Positions 56,603 to 64,000 are shown, counted from the stretch's first letter. The stretch is 64,000 bases of DNA from Amycolatopsis sp. NBC_01488 (GCF_036227105.1 NZ_CP109434.1:3290001-3354000); one strand, 5' to 3'. The notes: a model not told the origin generated them from the sequence alone. Made by a program: numbers and translations.

Positions 56603-57661
56603 ATGCGAGCTGTGGTGATGGAGGAGTTCCGCGTCCCGCCCGTCGTGCGGGACGTGCCGGAGCCGGTGGCGCCGCCGGGTGGCGCGGTGATCGAGGTCGA
56701 CGCCACCGGCGTCTGCCGCAGCGACTGGCACACGTGGCAGGGCCACGACACCGCGGTGACGCTGCCGCACGTCGCCGGGCACGAGCTGGCCGGCCGGATC
56801 GTCGCGCTCGGCACGGGCGTGCGCGGGTGGGCGCTCGGCGCGCGCGTCACCGTGCCGTTCGTGTGCGCCTGCGGCTCGTGCCCCCAGTGCGCCCGCGGCG
56901 ACCAGCAGATCTGCGACCGCGAGTTCCAGCCCGGTGCCACCCACTGGGGGTCCTTCGCCGAGCGCGTCGCCATTGAACACGCGGAGCCGAACCTCGTCGC
57001 GCTGCCGGACTCGCTCGGCGCCGCCGAAGCCGCCGCGCTCGGCTGCCGCTTCGGGACGGCGTTCCGCGCGGTGCTGCGGCAGGGCCGGGTCACCGCGGGG
57101 CAGTGGGTCTCCGTCTACGGCTGCGGTGGCGTCGGGATCTCCGCGGTGCTGCTGGCCGTCGCGGCGGGCGCGAAGGTCGTCGCCGTCGACGTCTCGCCGT
57201 CGGCGCTGGCGTTGGCGGCGAAGTTGGGGGCCACCCTGACCGTCGACTCCTCGGCCTTCGACGGCCCGGAAGCGGTCGCTGCGCACGTGCGCGAGCTGAC
57301 CGGCGGCGGCACGCACGTCTCGCTCGACTGCCTCGGCGCGCCGTCGACCTGCGCGGCGTCGGTGGGCAGCCTCCGCAAGCGCGGCCGGCACGTCCAGGCG
57401 GGGCTGATGCCGCCCGCGCAGGGGATCGCGCCGATCCCGATGCACCGGGTCGTCGGCGGCGAGCTGGAGCTGGTCGGCGTCCACGGCCTCCAGGCCCACG
57501 AGTATCCGGAGCTGCTGCGCGTCGTCGAGACGGCGGGGATCGACCTCGCCGCGCTGATCGGGCGCCGCATCGGCCTCGACGACGTCCCGGCCGCACTGGC
57601 CGCGATGAACGACCCCGTGCCCACTCGGGCGGGCGTCACCGTCGTGACGTTTCGTGACTGA
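56603..57661 (+). CDS. Zinc-dependent alcohol dehydrogenase
   Basis: A 352-residue MDR-family enzyme. Catalytic zinc: GVCRSDWHTWQGH and HVAGHELAG. Structural zinc cysteines: CACGSCPQCARGDQQIC. NAD(P) fold: VYGCGGVGISAVLLAVAAGAKVVAVD. A DCLGAPST segment fits secondary-alcohol or sugar-alcohol dehydrogenases. The substrate is unknown. Confidence 0.9.
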   Translation: MRAVVMEEFRVPPVVRDVPEPVAPPGGAVIEVDATGVCRSDWHTWQGHDTAVTLPHVAGHELAGRIVALGTGVRGWALGARVTVPFVCACGSCPQCARGDQQICDREFQPGATHWGSFAERVAIEHAEPNLVALPDSLGAAEAAALGCRFGTAFRAVLRQGRVTAGQWVSVYGCGGVGISAVLLAVAAGAKVVAVDVSPSALALAAKLGATLTVDSSAFDGPEAVAAHVRELTGGGTHVSLDCLGAPSTCAASVGSLRKRGRHVQAGLMPPAQGIAPIPMHRVVGGELELVGVHGLQAHEYPELLRVVETAGIDLAALIGRRIGLDDVPAALAAMNDPVPTRAGVTVVTFRD

Positions 57662-57768
57662 TCCGCGTCGGCGAGGTCAAGTGACCCGTTCGTAGCTGAT
57701 CCACGCTGGCTTTGTGACATTCGGGTGTGGGAACGTCTATTCATGGTGGCCCATAGCGAGGGGAGTCG

Positions 57769-57812
57769 GCCGCAGGAGCGGCCCGATGGTCCGATCGGGC
57801 GGCTCCTGCGGC
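57769..57812 (+). terminator. Long hairpin between alcohol dehydrogenase and alkB
   Basis: A 19-bp stem with a single mismatch (57769-57787 and 57794-57812), loop GGTCCG. It lies 108 bp after the dehydrogenase stop and about 98 bp before alkB. It may be a terminator or a leader structure. The 248-bp gap 57662-57909 contains nothing else convincing. Confidence 0.6.
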
Positions 57813-57909
57813 TGTATGCCGCCGCGAGCGTGACGTTCCGCGGTCACCGGCTCGTGCCCTCGGTGATCACCGAGCGTGTCCGACAGGAGTCTCCGGCACA
57901 ATCGAGGTG

Positions 57910-58533
57910 ATGGACGCCCTCCTGCCGCGCCCGCGCGCCGAACTCGCGCCCGGTGCCGTGCACATGCCCGACTGGCTCGGCTTCGACGAACAGCGCGAGC
58001 TCGTCGCGGCCTGCCGCGGCTTCGTCGGCTACCGCCACACCCGGCTGCCCAACGGCGGCGTGATGTCGGTGAAGTCCGTCTGCCTCGGCTGGCACTGGTA
58101 CCCGTACGGCTACTCGCGCACGACCGGCGAGGGCACGCCGGTGCTGCCGTTCCCGGACTGGCTCGGCGACCTCGGCCGGCGCGCGCTGGCCGACGCGTAC
58201 GGCGAGGCCGAGGCGTACGAGCCGGACATCGCACTGGTCAACTTCTACGACGCCACCGCGAAGATGGGCCTGCACCAGGACAAGGACGAGCGCAGCCTGG
58301 CGCCGGTGGTGTCCTTCAGCCTCGGCGACGCGTGCGTGTTCCGCTTCGGCAACACCGAGACCCGCGGCCGGCCGTACACCGACGTCGAGCTGCGGTCGGG
58401 TGACGTGTTCGTGTTCGGCGGCACGTCCCGGCTCGCCTACCACGGTGTCCCGAAGACGGTGCCGGGCACGGCGGATCCGGCGCTCGGCCTGACCGGCCGG
58501 CTGAACATCACCCTGCGGGTCTCCGGGCTCTAG
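57910..58533 (+). CDS. alkB: AlkB-type 2OG/Fe(II) DNA dealkylase
   Basis: A 207-residue dioxygenase repairing alkylated bases. MSVKSVCLGWHWYPYGY, NFYDATAKMGLHQDKDERSLAPVVSFSLGDACVFRFG (HxD iron ligands), VELRSGDVFVFGGTSRLAYHGVPK (second histidine) and GRLNITLR (2-oxoglutarate arginine). GTG-ATG tandem start; ATG 57910 taken. Its TAG stop overlaps the convergent ArsR gene stop (CTAG). Confidence 0.94.
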   Translation: MDALLPRPRAELAPGAVHMPDWLGFDEQRELVAACRGFVGYRHTRLPNGGVMSVKSVCLGWHWYPYGYSRTTGEGTPVLPFPDWLGDLGRRALADAYGEAEAYEPDIALVNFYDATAKMGLHQDKDERSLAPVVSFSLGDACVFRFGNTETRGRPYTDVELRSGDVFVFGGTSRLAYHGVPKTVPGTADPALGLTGRLNITLRVSGL

Positions 58534-59111
58534 TCCGCTGTGGACTCCTCTTCCTCGGGCACGACGATCAGCCGGACGGCGACCGCGCGCGAGCCCGGCG
58601 GGTGGTGGCCCGGCTCGGTGACGTACTTCCAGAGCAGGTTCTGGTACTCCTCGACGAACGACGCGACCTGCTCCTTCGTCAGGGTCAGGCCACCGCGGTA
58701 GATCTGGTTCCAGCCGTCGGCGCTGTCGTAGCCCGCGTACGCCCGCGTGACCAGGCCGAGGTCGTGGCTCATCTTGAGCGCGCCGAGCTTGTGCGCGGCC
58801 TCGCGCTCGTCCGGCGTCATCTCCAGGCCCGGCGGGGTGTAGATGTCCTTCATCAGCGACCGCCACCAGCGTTCGCGGCCGGTCGAGCGCTCCTCGATCT
58901 CCGCGATCAGCTCGAGGTCGGCGAGCCTGCGGAGGTGGTAGCTGGTCGTCCCGGTGCTCTCGCCGAGGGCCTTCGCGACGCTCGTCGAGTTCGCTTCGCC
59001 GTGTTTGCCCAGGTAGGTCAGGATGTCGCGGCGCACGGGGTTGGCCAGGGCCTTGTAGAAGGCCTTGAGATCCGCGCCGGTGAGGACGCGTCGTTCGGGA
59101 CGTTCGACCAT
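58530..59111 (-). CDS. ArsR-family winged-helix regulator
   Basis: 193 residues. The winged HTH is ALANPVRRDILTYLGKHGEANSTSVAKALGESTGTTSYHLRRLADLELIAEIEERSTGRERWWRSL, the ArsR/DUF5937-like type with a C-terminal extension of about 100 residues. It is transcribed away from a divergent membrane-protein pair across a perfect inverted repeat. Likely a repressor of that pair (inference). Confidence 0.9.
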   Translation of the reverse strand: MVERPERRVLTGADLKAFYKALANPVRRDILTYLGKHGEANSTSVAKALGESTGTTSYHLRRLADLELIAEIEERSTGRERWWRSLMKDIYTPPGLEMTPDEREAAHKLGALKMSHDLGLVTRAYAGYDSADGWNQIYRGGLTLTKEQVASFVEEYQNLLWKYVTEPGHHPPGSRAVAVRLIVVPEEEESTAD

Positions 59112-59126
59112 GTCCGGAGCGTACTA

Positions 59127-59152
59127 CAGAGATTGTTTGCAAAGAATCTCTG
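59127..59152. promoter_or_regulatory. Operator CAGAGATT-n10-AATCTCTG
   Basis: A perfect 8-bp inverted repeat (59127-59134 and 59145-59152) with a 10-nt, AT-rich spacer, between the ArsR start (59111) and the divergent membrane protein (59188). Typical size and place for an ArsR operator. Confidence 0.6.
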
Positions 59153-59187
59153 CAATTGGCTACCGTGGTCCGCGAACGGGGGTTCGC

Positions 59188-59547
59188 ATGAAAAGACTGT
59201 GCTGGGCGGCGGGGCTGTGCCTGCTGCCGTGGATCGCGGTACTGGGGATGACGCTGCCGGACGTCGTGGCGGCGCAGCACTGGCGGCTGGCCTGGACGGG
59301 CTTCGACGCGGCGGAGGCGCTCGGCCTGCTGCTCACGGCGTGGCTGCTCGGACGCGGCGACCCGCGGACGCCGCTGGTCGCGACGGCCACGGCGACGCTG
59401 CTGCTGGCCGACGCCTGGTTCGACGTCGTGACGGCCGCCGACGACGTCGGGTTTTCGCTGCTCATGGCCGGTTTGGAGGTACCGCTGGCGCTGGCGTGCC
59501 TGACGGTGGCGCTGCCCGTGCGACCGGCGGTGCCGGCGCATGTCTGA
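59188..59547 (+). CDS. Small membrane protein (four helices)
   Basis: 119 residues with hydrophobic segments at about 3-23, 38-52, 60-82 and 90-110. I do not recognise a named family. GGGGG lies 5 nt before ATG 59188. It overlaps the next gene by 8 bp. Presumed target of the divergent ArsR regulator. Confidence 0.75.
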   Translation: MKRLCWAAGLCLLPWIAVLGMTLPDVVAAQHWRLAWTGFDAAEALGLLLTAWLLGRGDPRTPLVATATATLLLADAWFDVVTAADDVGFSLLMAGLEVPLALACLTVALPVRPAVPAHV

Positions 59548-59776
59548 ACTGGACCCGCGCCTGCGCGACGAGATCGACGACCAGGTCGCGGAGATCCTGG
59601 ACGTCTACCTGGCCGAACGGGCGCCGCGCCGGAAGTGGCGGGGCGGCGGGCCGCTGGTGGTGACGGTGGCACTGGGGGTCGTCACCACCTGGCTCGCCCC
59701 GGCCGCGGCCTGGGCGGCGTGGCCGGCGATCGCGGCCACGAACGTCGCCTGGCTGGTCTGCCGCGGCCGGTCGTGA
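59540..59776 (+). CDS. Small two-helix membrane protein
   Basis: 78 residues. A charged N-terminus (DPRLRDEIDDQVAEILDVYLAERAPRRKW) precedes one or two hydrophobic segments (41-70). Its TGA lies in the left arm of the split hairpin element, directly next to the IS insertion, which therefore did not disrupt the coding sequence. Confidence 0.72.
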   Translation: MSELDPRLRDEIDDQVAEILDVYLAERAPRRKWRGGGPLVVTVALGVVTTWLAPAAAWAAWPAIAATNVAWLVCRGRS

Positions 59777-59787
59777 GTGAGAAACAG
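59770..59787 (+). repeat. Left arm of conserved hairpin element, copy 2 (split by IS)
   Basis: GTCGTGAGTGAGAAACAG, identical to the left arm of the intact copy at 37052. Its partner arm lies at 61125-61142 on the far side of the insertion sequence. Confidence 0.9.
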
Positions 59788-59798
59788 GGTTAGAACGC
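59787..59798 (+). repeat. 12-bp target-site duplication, left copy
   Basis: GGGTTAGAACGC, repeated exactly at 61114-61125. It corresponds to the loop region of the hairpin element. Confidence 0.85.
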
Positions 59799-61113
59799 TG
59801 TGCCGCAGCTCAGGACATCGCCGACAGTTGATGTCTCAGGACATCGCGGACACTGATCGGCCTGTCGGCGTAGTGACCAGGGCTTTTGTGGTGATCATGC
59901 GGCGATGGGCAGAACAGGGTTTTCGATGGATCCTGAGTTCGTCGCCGCGGTCGCTCGGGTCGCTCACGGCGAGAAGATCAACGTGGCGCGGTTCTGCCAC
60001 GAGCACGGCGTGTCCCGGGACACCTTCTACAAGTATGTAACCCGGTTCCGCACGGAGGGAGCCAGCGGGTTCACCCGCCGCAGCACTGCCCCGCACCACC
60101 GCCCCAGCACCCTCGGCGCGGCGGTGGCCGAGGCGGTGCTGCGGGCCCGCAAGGAACTGGCCGAGGCAGGCCTCGACAACGGCCCGATCTCCATCCGCTG
60201 GCGGCTGAAGGACGCCGGGGTCACCCCGGTCCCGTCGCGGGCCTCGATCCACCGGATCCTGTGCGCCCACGGCCAGATCGTCCCGCAGCCGCGCAAGAAA
60301 CCCCGGACCCGGCGCCGGTTCACCTACGCCGACCCCAACGGCTGCTGGCAGATCGACGGCATGGAGCACCACCTCGCCGACGGCACCAAGGTCTGCATCC
60401 TCCAGATCCTCGACGACCACTCCCGCCTCGACGTCGGCTCCTACGCCGCCCCCGGCGAAACCACCGCCGACACCTGGACCGCGCTACAACACGCCTTCGC
60501 CGGCTACGGCGTACCCGTAAAACTCCTGTCCGACAACGGGCTCGCCTTCACCGGCCGCCACCGCGGCTGGATGGTCGAACTGGAACGCCACCTCGCCGAA
60601 CTCGGGGTCACCAGCATCGCCTCCACCCCGCACCACCCGCAGACCTGCGGCAAAAACGAACGCCTCCACCAGACCTTGCAGAAATGGCTCGCCGCCCGAC
60701 CACCCGCCAAGAACCTTGCTGCCCTGCAACAGCTTCTCGACGAATACCGACAGGAGTACAACAACCGCCGCCACCAAAGCCTCGACGGCCAGACACCCCA
60801 GCAACGCTACGACGCCCGCCCCAAAGCCACCCCCGCCACCGGGCCCCACCGGCCCAGCGGCGTCACCACCCGCCCCGTCTCCGCCACCGGCGTGATCGCC
60901 TTCTCCGGCTGCTCCATCGTCCTCGGCCGCACCTGGGCCGGGCACGCCGCCACCGTCTACTGGCAAGGCGACCGCGTCACCGTCATGATCAACGACACGG
61001 TCGCCCGCCAACTCACGCTAGACCGCTCGGTACGCTACCAACGCCTCACCAACCAGAAACTGTCCGGAAAGTCCTGAGACATATCTGTCCGATATGTCCT
61101 GAGACAGCGCACA
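59799..61113 (+). mobile_element. IS481-family insertion sequence, 1315 bp
   Basis: Begins TGTG and ends CACA, with imperfect terminal inverted repeats of about 54 bp (59799-59852 and 61061-61113). Each terminus holds two spaced copies of a TCTCAGGACAT/CGGACA block, probably transposase binding sites. It encodes one intact transposase. A 12-bp direct repeat flanks it (59787-59798 and 61114-61125), consistent with IS481-type duplication and with a recent insertion. Confidence 0.9.
59905..61077 (+). CDS. IS481-family DDE transposase
   Basis: 390 residues, intact. N-terminal HTH (VARFCHEHGVSRDTFYKYVTRF) followed by the integrase core: WQIDG with D151, LLSDNGLAFTG with D210, and HPQTCGKNERLHQTL with E252. 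The C-terminal tail is longer than in many IS481 members. The start ATG 59905 could be replaced by ATG 59926. No frameshift or stop is seen, so it is probably active. Confidence 0.93.
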   Translation: MGRTGFSMDPEFVAAVARVAHGEKINVARFCHEHGVSRDTFYKYVTRFRTEGASGFTRRSTAPHHRPSTLGAAVAEAVLRARKELAEAGLDNGPISIRWRLKDAGVTPVPSRASIHRILCAHGQIVPQPRKKPRTRRRFTYADPNGCWQIDGMEHHLADGTKVCILQILDDHSRLDVGSYAAPGETTADTWTALQHAFAGYGVPVKLLSDNGLAFTGRHRGWMVELERHLAELGVTSIASTPHHPQTCGKNERLHQTLQKWLAARPPAKNLAALQQLLDEYRQEYNNRRHQSLDGQTPQQRYDARPKATPATGPHRPSGVTTRPVSATGVIAFSGCSIVLGRTWAGHAATVYWQGDRVTVMINDTVARQLTLDRSVRYQRLTNQKLSGKS

Positions 61114-61125
61114 GGGTTAGAACGC
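61114..61125 (+). repeat. 12-bp target-site duplication, right copy
   Basis: GGGTTAGAACGC immediately after the CACA end of the IS, matching the left copy at 59787-59798. Confidence 0.85.
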
Positions 61126-61142
61126 TGTTTCTCACTCACGAC
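61125..61142 (+). repeat. Right arm of conserved hairpin element, copy 2
   Basis: CTGTTTCTCACTCACGAC, exact complement of the left arm at 59770-59787. It overlaps the stop codon of the pxpC gene, so before the insertion the hairpin held both convergent stops. Confidence 0.9.
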
Positions 61143-61969
61143 GCGGGACGGAAGCGGAGGGTCTGGCCGGGGCGCAGCTGGGCCGCGAGATCCAGGTCGG
61201 CTTCCTCGACGACCGCGATCACGGGGTAGCCGCCGGTCGTCGGGGAATCCGCGTGGAACAGGATCGGCCGGCCCGACGGCGGTACCTGCAGCGATCCCGG
61301 GACGCACGCCTCGGACGGCAGCTCGTCGTGACGAACCCGCGAAAGCGGCGAGCCGGTGAGCCGGATGCCGACGCGGTCCGAGTCCGGCGAGACCGTGTAC
61401 ACAGTGGACAGCAGCTGGTCCGGCGAAGCGAACCAGTCGCGACGCGGGCCCGGAGTCACGTGCAACACCGGCTCGGAAGGCAACGCCGCGCGCGGTGCCA
61501 AATCGACGACCGGGAACGCCCCGGGAGTGCCCACCGGCAGCAGCATTCCGGCGGCGAGCGGCGGCGGGCCCAGCTTCCCGAGCGTGTCGGTCGAGCGGGA
61601 GCCGAGCACCGGCGGGACGTCGATCCCGCCGCGCACCGCGACGTAGCACCGCAAGCCCGCGGAAGCCGTGCCCAGCACGAGTTCGTCGCCCGGCCACAAC
61701 GTCATCGGCGCGTTCAGGCCGCCCGGCGACACCGGGCACGACGCGCCGGTCACCGCCACCGTCGTCACGGCCGAGGCGCGCAGCACCAGCCCGCCGAGCG
61801 TGACCTCCAGGGCCGCGGCGCCCGGAGCGTTCCCGACGAGCCGGTTGGCCAGCTCGAACGACGCGCGGTCCGCGGCACCGGAGCGGCCGACGCCGAGCGC
61901 CGCGTGCCCGGGCCGGCCGAGGTCCTGCACCGTCGTCGTGAACCCCGGCCGCACGACTTCGAGCTTCAC
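61136..61969 (-). CDS. pxpC: 5-oxoprolinase subunit PxpC (biotin-dependent carboxylase-like)
   Basis: A 277-residue subunit of the bacterial ATP-dependent 5-oxoprolinase, which opens 5-oxoproline to glutamate. LEVVRPGFTTTVQDLGRPGHAALGVGRSGAADRASFELANRLVGN and the SPTTGGYPVIAVV segment are characteristic of KipA/PxpC. GTG 61969 overlaps the pxpB stop. Slightly shorter than the usual size of about 300. Its end lies in the hairpin arm beside the IS. Confidence 0.92.
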   Translation of the reverse strand: MKLEVVRPGFTTTVQDLGRPGHAALGVGRSGAADRASFELANRLVGNAPGAAALEVTLGGLVLRASAVTTVAVTGASCPVSPGGLNAPMTLWPGDELVLGTASAGLRCYVAVRGGIDVPPVLGSRSTDTLGKLGPPPLAAGMLLPVGTPGAFPVVDLAPRAALPSEPVLHVTPGPRRDWFASPDQLLSTVYTVSPDSDRVGIRLTGSPLSRVRHDELPSEACVPGSLQVPPSGRPILFHADSPTTGGYPVIAVVEEADLDLAAQLRPGQTLRFRPAS

Positions 61970-62577
61970 GCCGTCACCGCCTCGAACCGCACTCGCGTGC
62001 CGGGCGGCAGCAGGTTCGGCGGGTCGCGTTCGACGTCCCACACCGGCACGGCCGTCCGGCCGAGCAGCCGCCAGCCGCCGGGCGACGCGCTCGGGTACAC
62101 CGCGCTGTACTCGCCGGCGATCGCCACCGACCCCGCCGGGATACGCGTCCGGGGTGTCGACCGGCGCGAGACGTGCAGCGCCGGGTCCAAACCGGACAGG
62201 TACGCGAAGCCCGGCGCGAAGCCGCAGAACGCCGAGACGTACGCACCCGCGCGGTGCCGCGAAATCACCGCGGCGACGGACAAGCCCGTCTCGGCCGCGA
62301 CGTCGGCCAGGTCCTCACCGTCGTACACTACCGGGATCACCACCTCGGCCGAAGCGGACACCGCACTGTCCACAGGGGACACTTCGCGCAGCACCGAACC
62401 CAGGCGGTCCGCGTCCGTCACCGTCGGGTCGAAGCGGACCAGCAGCGTCCGGGCCGCCGGGACCAGCTCCTCGACGCCCGCCAGGTCCAAGGAGCGCACA
62501 GCGGCCTGGAAGCCGAGCACGTCGTCCAGCTCCACCAGCACCGCGCGCCGCCCGCACGGCAGCAGCCGGACGGTCAT
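61966..62577 (-). CDS. pxpB: 5-oxoprolinase subunit PxpB
   Basis: 203 residues, KipI-type. VRLLPCGRRAVLVELDD, VVIPVVYDGEDLADVAAETGLSVAAVISRH, YVSAFCGFAPGFAYLSGLDPALHVSRRSTPRTRIPAGSVAIAGEYSAVYPSASPGGWRLLGRT are clear family landmarks. ATG 62577 overlaps the pxpA stop (ATGA), and its own stop overlaps the pxpC GTG. Confidence 0.94.
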   Translation of the reverse strand: MTVRLLPCGRRAVLVELDDVLGFQAAVRSLDLAGVEELVPAARTLLVRFDPTVTDADRLGSVLREVSPVDSAVSASAEVVIPVVYDGEDLADVAAETGLSVAAVISRHRAGAYVSAFCGFAPGFAYLSGLDPALHVSRRSTPRTRIPAGSVAIAGEYSAVYPSASPGGWRLLGRTAVPVWDVERDPPNLLPPGTRVRFEAVTA

Positions 62578-63326
62578 CCGGTGAACGCGCCGAGCGGCAC
62601 GTCCGCGCGGGCCAGCCCGTCGCGGATCCGCCGCGCCAGCTCCACCGCGCCCGGCGTGTCCCCGTGCACGCACAGGGAGTCCGGGCGCAGGTCGAGCTTG
62701 CCGCCGTCGGCCGTCACGACCCCGCCGCCGGACGCCATCGTCACCGCCCGCTCGGCCACCGCCGCCGCGTCGTGCAGGACCGCGCCCGGCTTCTTGCGCG
62801 AGACGAGCCGGCCTTCGGCGGTGTACGCCCGGTCGGCGAACGCCTCCGCGTACGCCAACACGCCGGCTTTTTCCGCCTGCCGCTGCATTTCCGAGTCCGG
62901 CAGGCAGAGCAGCGCGAGCGCGGGGTCGTAGCGGCGCAGGCCGTCGACGATCGCCGCCGCCTGCTCGACGTCCACCGCCGCGGTGTTGTACAGCGCGCCG
63001 TGCGGCTTCACGTACGTCACGCGGCTGCCCGCCGCGCGAGCGAACGCGTCCAGCGCGCCGATCTGGTACAGCACCTCGTCGGCCAGGTCGTCCGGCGCGA
63101 TGTCGAGCGCGCGCCTGCCGAAGCCGGCCAGGTCGCGGTAGCCGACGTGCGCCCCGATCGCGACGCCGCGCTCGGCCGCCAGGTCGCACACCCGCCGCAT
63201 CACCGACGGGTCGCCGGCGTGGAAGCCGCAGGCGACGTTCGCGCTGGTCACGATGTCGAGCATGGCTTCGTCGTCGCCCATCTTCCAGGCGCCGAAGCCC
63301 TCTCCGAGATCGCTGTTCAGGTCCAT
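62574..63326 (-). CDS. pxpA: 5-oxoprolinase subunit PxpA (LamB/YcsF)
   Basis: A 250-residue LamB/YcsF protein. MDLNSDLGEGFGAWKMGDDEAMLDIVTSANVACGFHAGDP, VAIGAHVGYRDLAGFGRR, YVKPHGALYN and LCVHGDTPGAVELARRIR are typical metal- and substrate-site motifs. ATG 63326 lies 1 bp after the upstream gene stop (TGAAATG). Operon order DUF1445-pxpA-pxpB-pxpC. Confidence 0.94.
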   Translation of the reverse strand: MDLNSDLGEGFGAWKMGDDEAMLDIVTSANVACGFHAGDPSVMRRVCDLAAERGVAIGAHVGYRDLAGFGRRALDIAPDDLADEVLYQIGALDAFARAAGSRVTYVKPHGALYNTAAVDVEQAAAIVDGLRRYDPALALLCLPDSEMQRQAEKAGVLAYAEAFADRAYTAEGRLVSRKKPGAVLHDAAAVAERAVTMASGGGVVTADGGKLDLRPDSLCVHGDTPGAVELARRIRDGLARADVPLGAFTG

Positions 63327-63327
63327 T

Positions 63328-64000
63328 TCAGCCCACCCGGTATTCGCTGTCGAGCCGGTCCGTGATGAACATGTACCCCGGTGCGTGGGTGATCGCAAAG
63401 GGGGGCCGCGACGCCATCAGTGCCGCCTGCGGCGTGACCCCGCAGGCCCAGAACACCGGGACGTCACCCGGTTCCGCGTCCACGGGATCCCCGAAGTCCG
63501 GCCGTGCCAGGTCCTCGATCCCCAGCGCACGCGGATCGCCGACGTGCACGGGCGCGCCGTGCACGGCCGGCATCGCGCGGGTGATGCGGATGGCGTCGTC
63601 GACGCGGTCCTCCGGGATCTGCCGCATCGACACGACCATCGGCCCGAACAGCCGCCCGGCGGGTTCGCACGGCCGGTTCGTCACGTACATCGCGACGTTG
63701 CGGCCCTGGTCGACGTGCCGCAGCGGCACGCCCTCGGCGGCCAGCGCCGTCTCGAACGTGAAGCTGCAGCCGATGGAGAAGGCAACCATGTCGCTGCGCC
63801 ACAGGCCGGTCGCGTCGGACACCTCGCCGGCCAGCACGCCGTTCTGCCAGATCCGGTAGCGCGGCAGGTCGGTGCGCAGGTCCGCGCCCTCGGCGAGCCG
63901 GGTGGCCGGGTCGCCCGGGTCGGTGACGTCGAGCAGCGGGCACGGCTGGGGGTTGCGGGTGCAGAACAGCAGCACGTCGTAGGCCCAGTCCTCGGGCACG
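63328..64000 (-). CDS. DUF1445 putative hydro-lyase, N-terminus outside window
   Basis: About 224 residues are visible; the family is usually near 260, so the start lies beyond 64000. [46 protein letters not shown] and [29 protein letters not shown] are DUF1445/D-glutamate cyclase-like landmarks. In other bacteria this family neighbours pxpABC. A link between D-glutamate, 5-oxoproline and glutamate is plausible but inferred. Confidence 0.88.
   Translation of the reverse strand, partial: VPEDWAYDVLLFCTRNPQPCPLLDVTDPGDPATRLAEGADLRTDLPRYRIWQNGVLAGEVSDATGLWRSDMVAFSIGCSFTFETALAAEGVPLRHVDQGRNVAMYVTNRPCEPAGRLFGPMVVSMRQIPEDRVDDAIRITRAMPAVHGAPVHVGDPRALGIEDLARPDFGDPVDAEPGDVPVFWACGVTPQAALMASRPPFAITHAPGYMFITDRLDSEYRVG

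Noticed and set aside
57725..57910. Possible 61-residue gene upstream of alkB
   Set aside because: It spans a long hairpin, has no ribosome site or recognisable fold, and overlaps the alkB start region; better read as an intergenic structure.

Overview
The window is chromosomal DNA from a very GC-rich actinomycete. Coding regions show strong third-position G/C, with many GTG and some TTG starts and many 4-bp ATGA/GTGA overlaps. A mycothiol-type formaldehyde dehydrogenase, an actinobacterial integration host factor (mIHF), two F420-type oxidoreductase families, a ureE-less urease operon and several ECF sigma factors all point to Actinobacteria. The overall style suggests Pseudonocardiaceae, for example Amycolatopsis; this last step is inference. 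I see no tRNA, rRNA, CRISPR array, prophage or large biosynthetic cluster. The only mobile element is one intact IS481-family insertion sequence.

Layout. 1-1.3 kb: tail of a TetR-like regulator and a second citrate synthase. 1.6-6.0 kb: complete urease operon ureABCFGD with a GlnR-like site upstream. 6.1-8.6 kb: TetR regulator and an NCS1-type purine/cytosine permease with a cysteine-rich tail. 8.8-11.5 kb: pyridoxamine-phosphate oxidase, MFS exporter, DUF3558-like lipoprotein. 11.5-13.7 kb: two tandem metallo-beta-lactamase-fold hydrolases with an LmrA/YxaF-type TetR regulator. 13.8-16.4 kb: aldose epimerase, GNAT, amidohydrolase. 16.4-19.2 kb: ECF sigma factor plus membrane Rieske protein, divergent from a large secreted protein of unknown function. 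19.4-23.7 kb: acyl-CoA dehydrogenase/TetR pair, PfkB kinase, main citrate synthase. 23.8-28.0 kb: photolyase and an XRE/membrane protein/ABC exporter operon. 28.2-33.9 kb: SigX5-like sigma factor with an F420-type nitroreductase, then a glycerol-3-phosphate dehydrogenase/TetR/FAD oxidase divergon and a gamma-glutamylcyclotransferase-like protein. 34.0-39.9 kb: mycothiol-dependent formaldehyde dehydrogenase, secreted C39-like protease, thioesterase, Tat-exported metallophosphoesterase, two duplicated small membrane proteins. 40.0-44.7 kb: sugar ABC importer without its own ATPase, and a fatty acyl-CoA ligase. 45-47.4 kb: mIHF, isochorismate synthase, phosphopantetheinyl transferase. 47.5-54 kb: acyl-CoA metabolism genes and a YtcJ-like amidohydrolase. 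54-59.8 kb: small regulators and enzymes (TfoX-like, GNAT, DtxR/MntR, LLM oxidoreductase, alcohol dehydrogenase, AlkB, ArsR). 59.8-61.1 kb: the IS481 element. 61.1-64.0 kb: 5-oxoprolinase operon pxpABC with a truncated DUF1445 protein.

The genes form small, locally regulated modules rather than one large system. Several TetR or ArsR regulators sit beside a visible inverted repeat and a divergent or co-directional catabolic gene. Convergent gene pairs are separated by strong perfect hairpins, or have stop codons that literally overlap (CTAG).

Most worth a second look: (1) the sigma factor/Rieske pair, which has the architecture of a redox-responsive sigma/anti-sigma switch beside an unknown secreted protein; (2) a structured 5' leader in front of mIHF; (3) an 11-bp near-palindrome, TCCACTGTGGA, that recurs in one orientation on the + strand whatever the gene direction; (4) a conserved 46-bp hairpin element, one copy of which was split by the IS.
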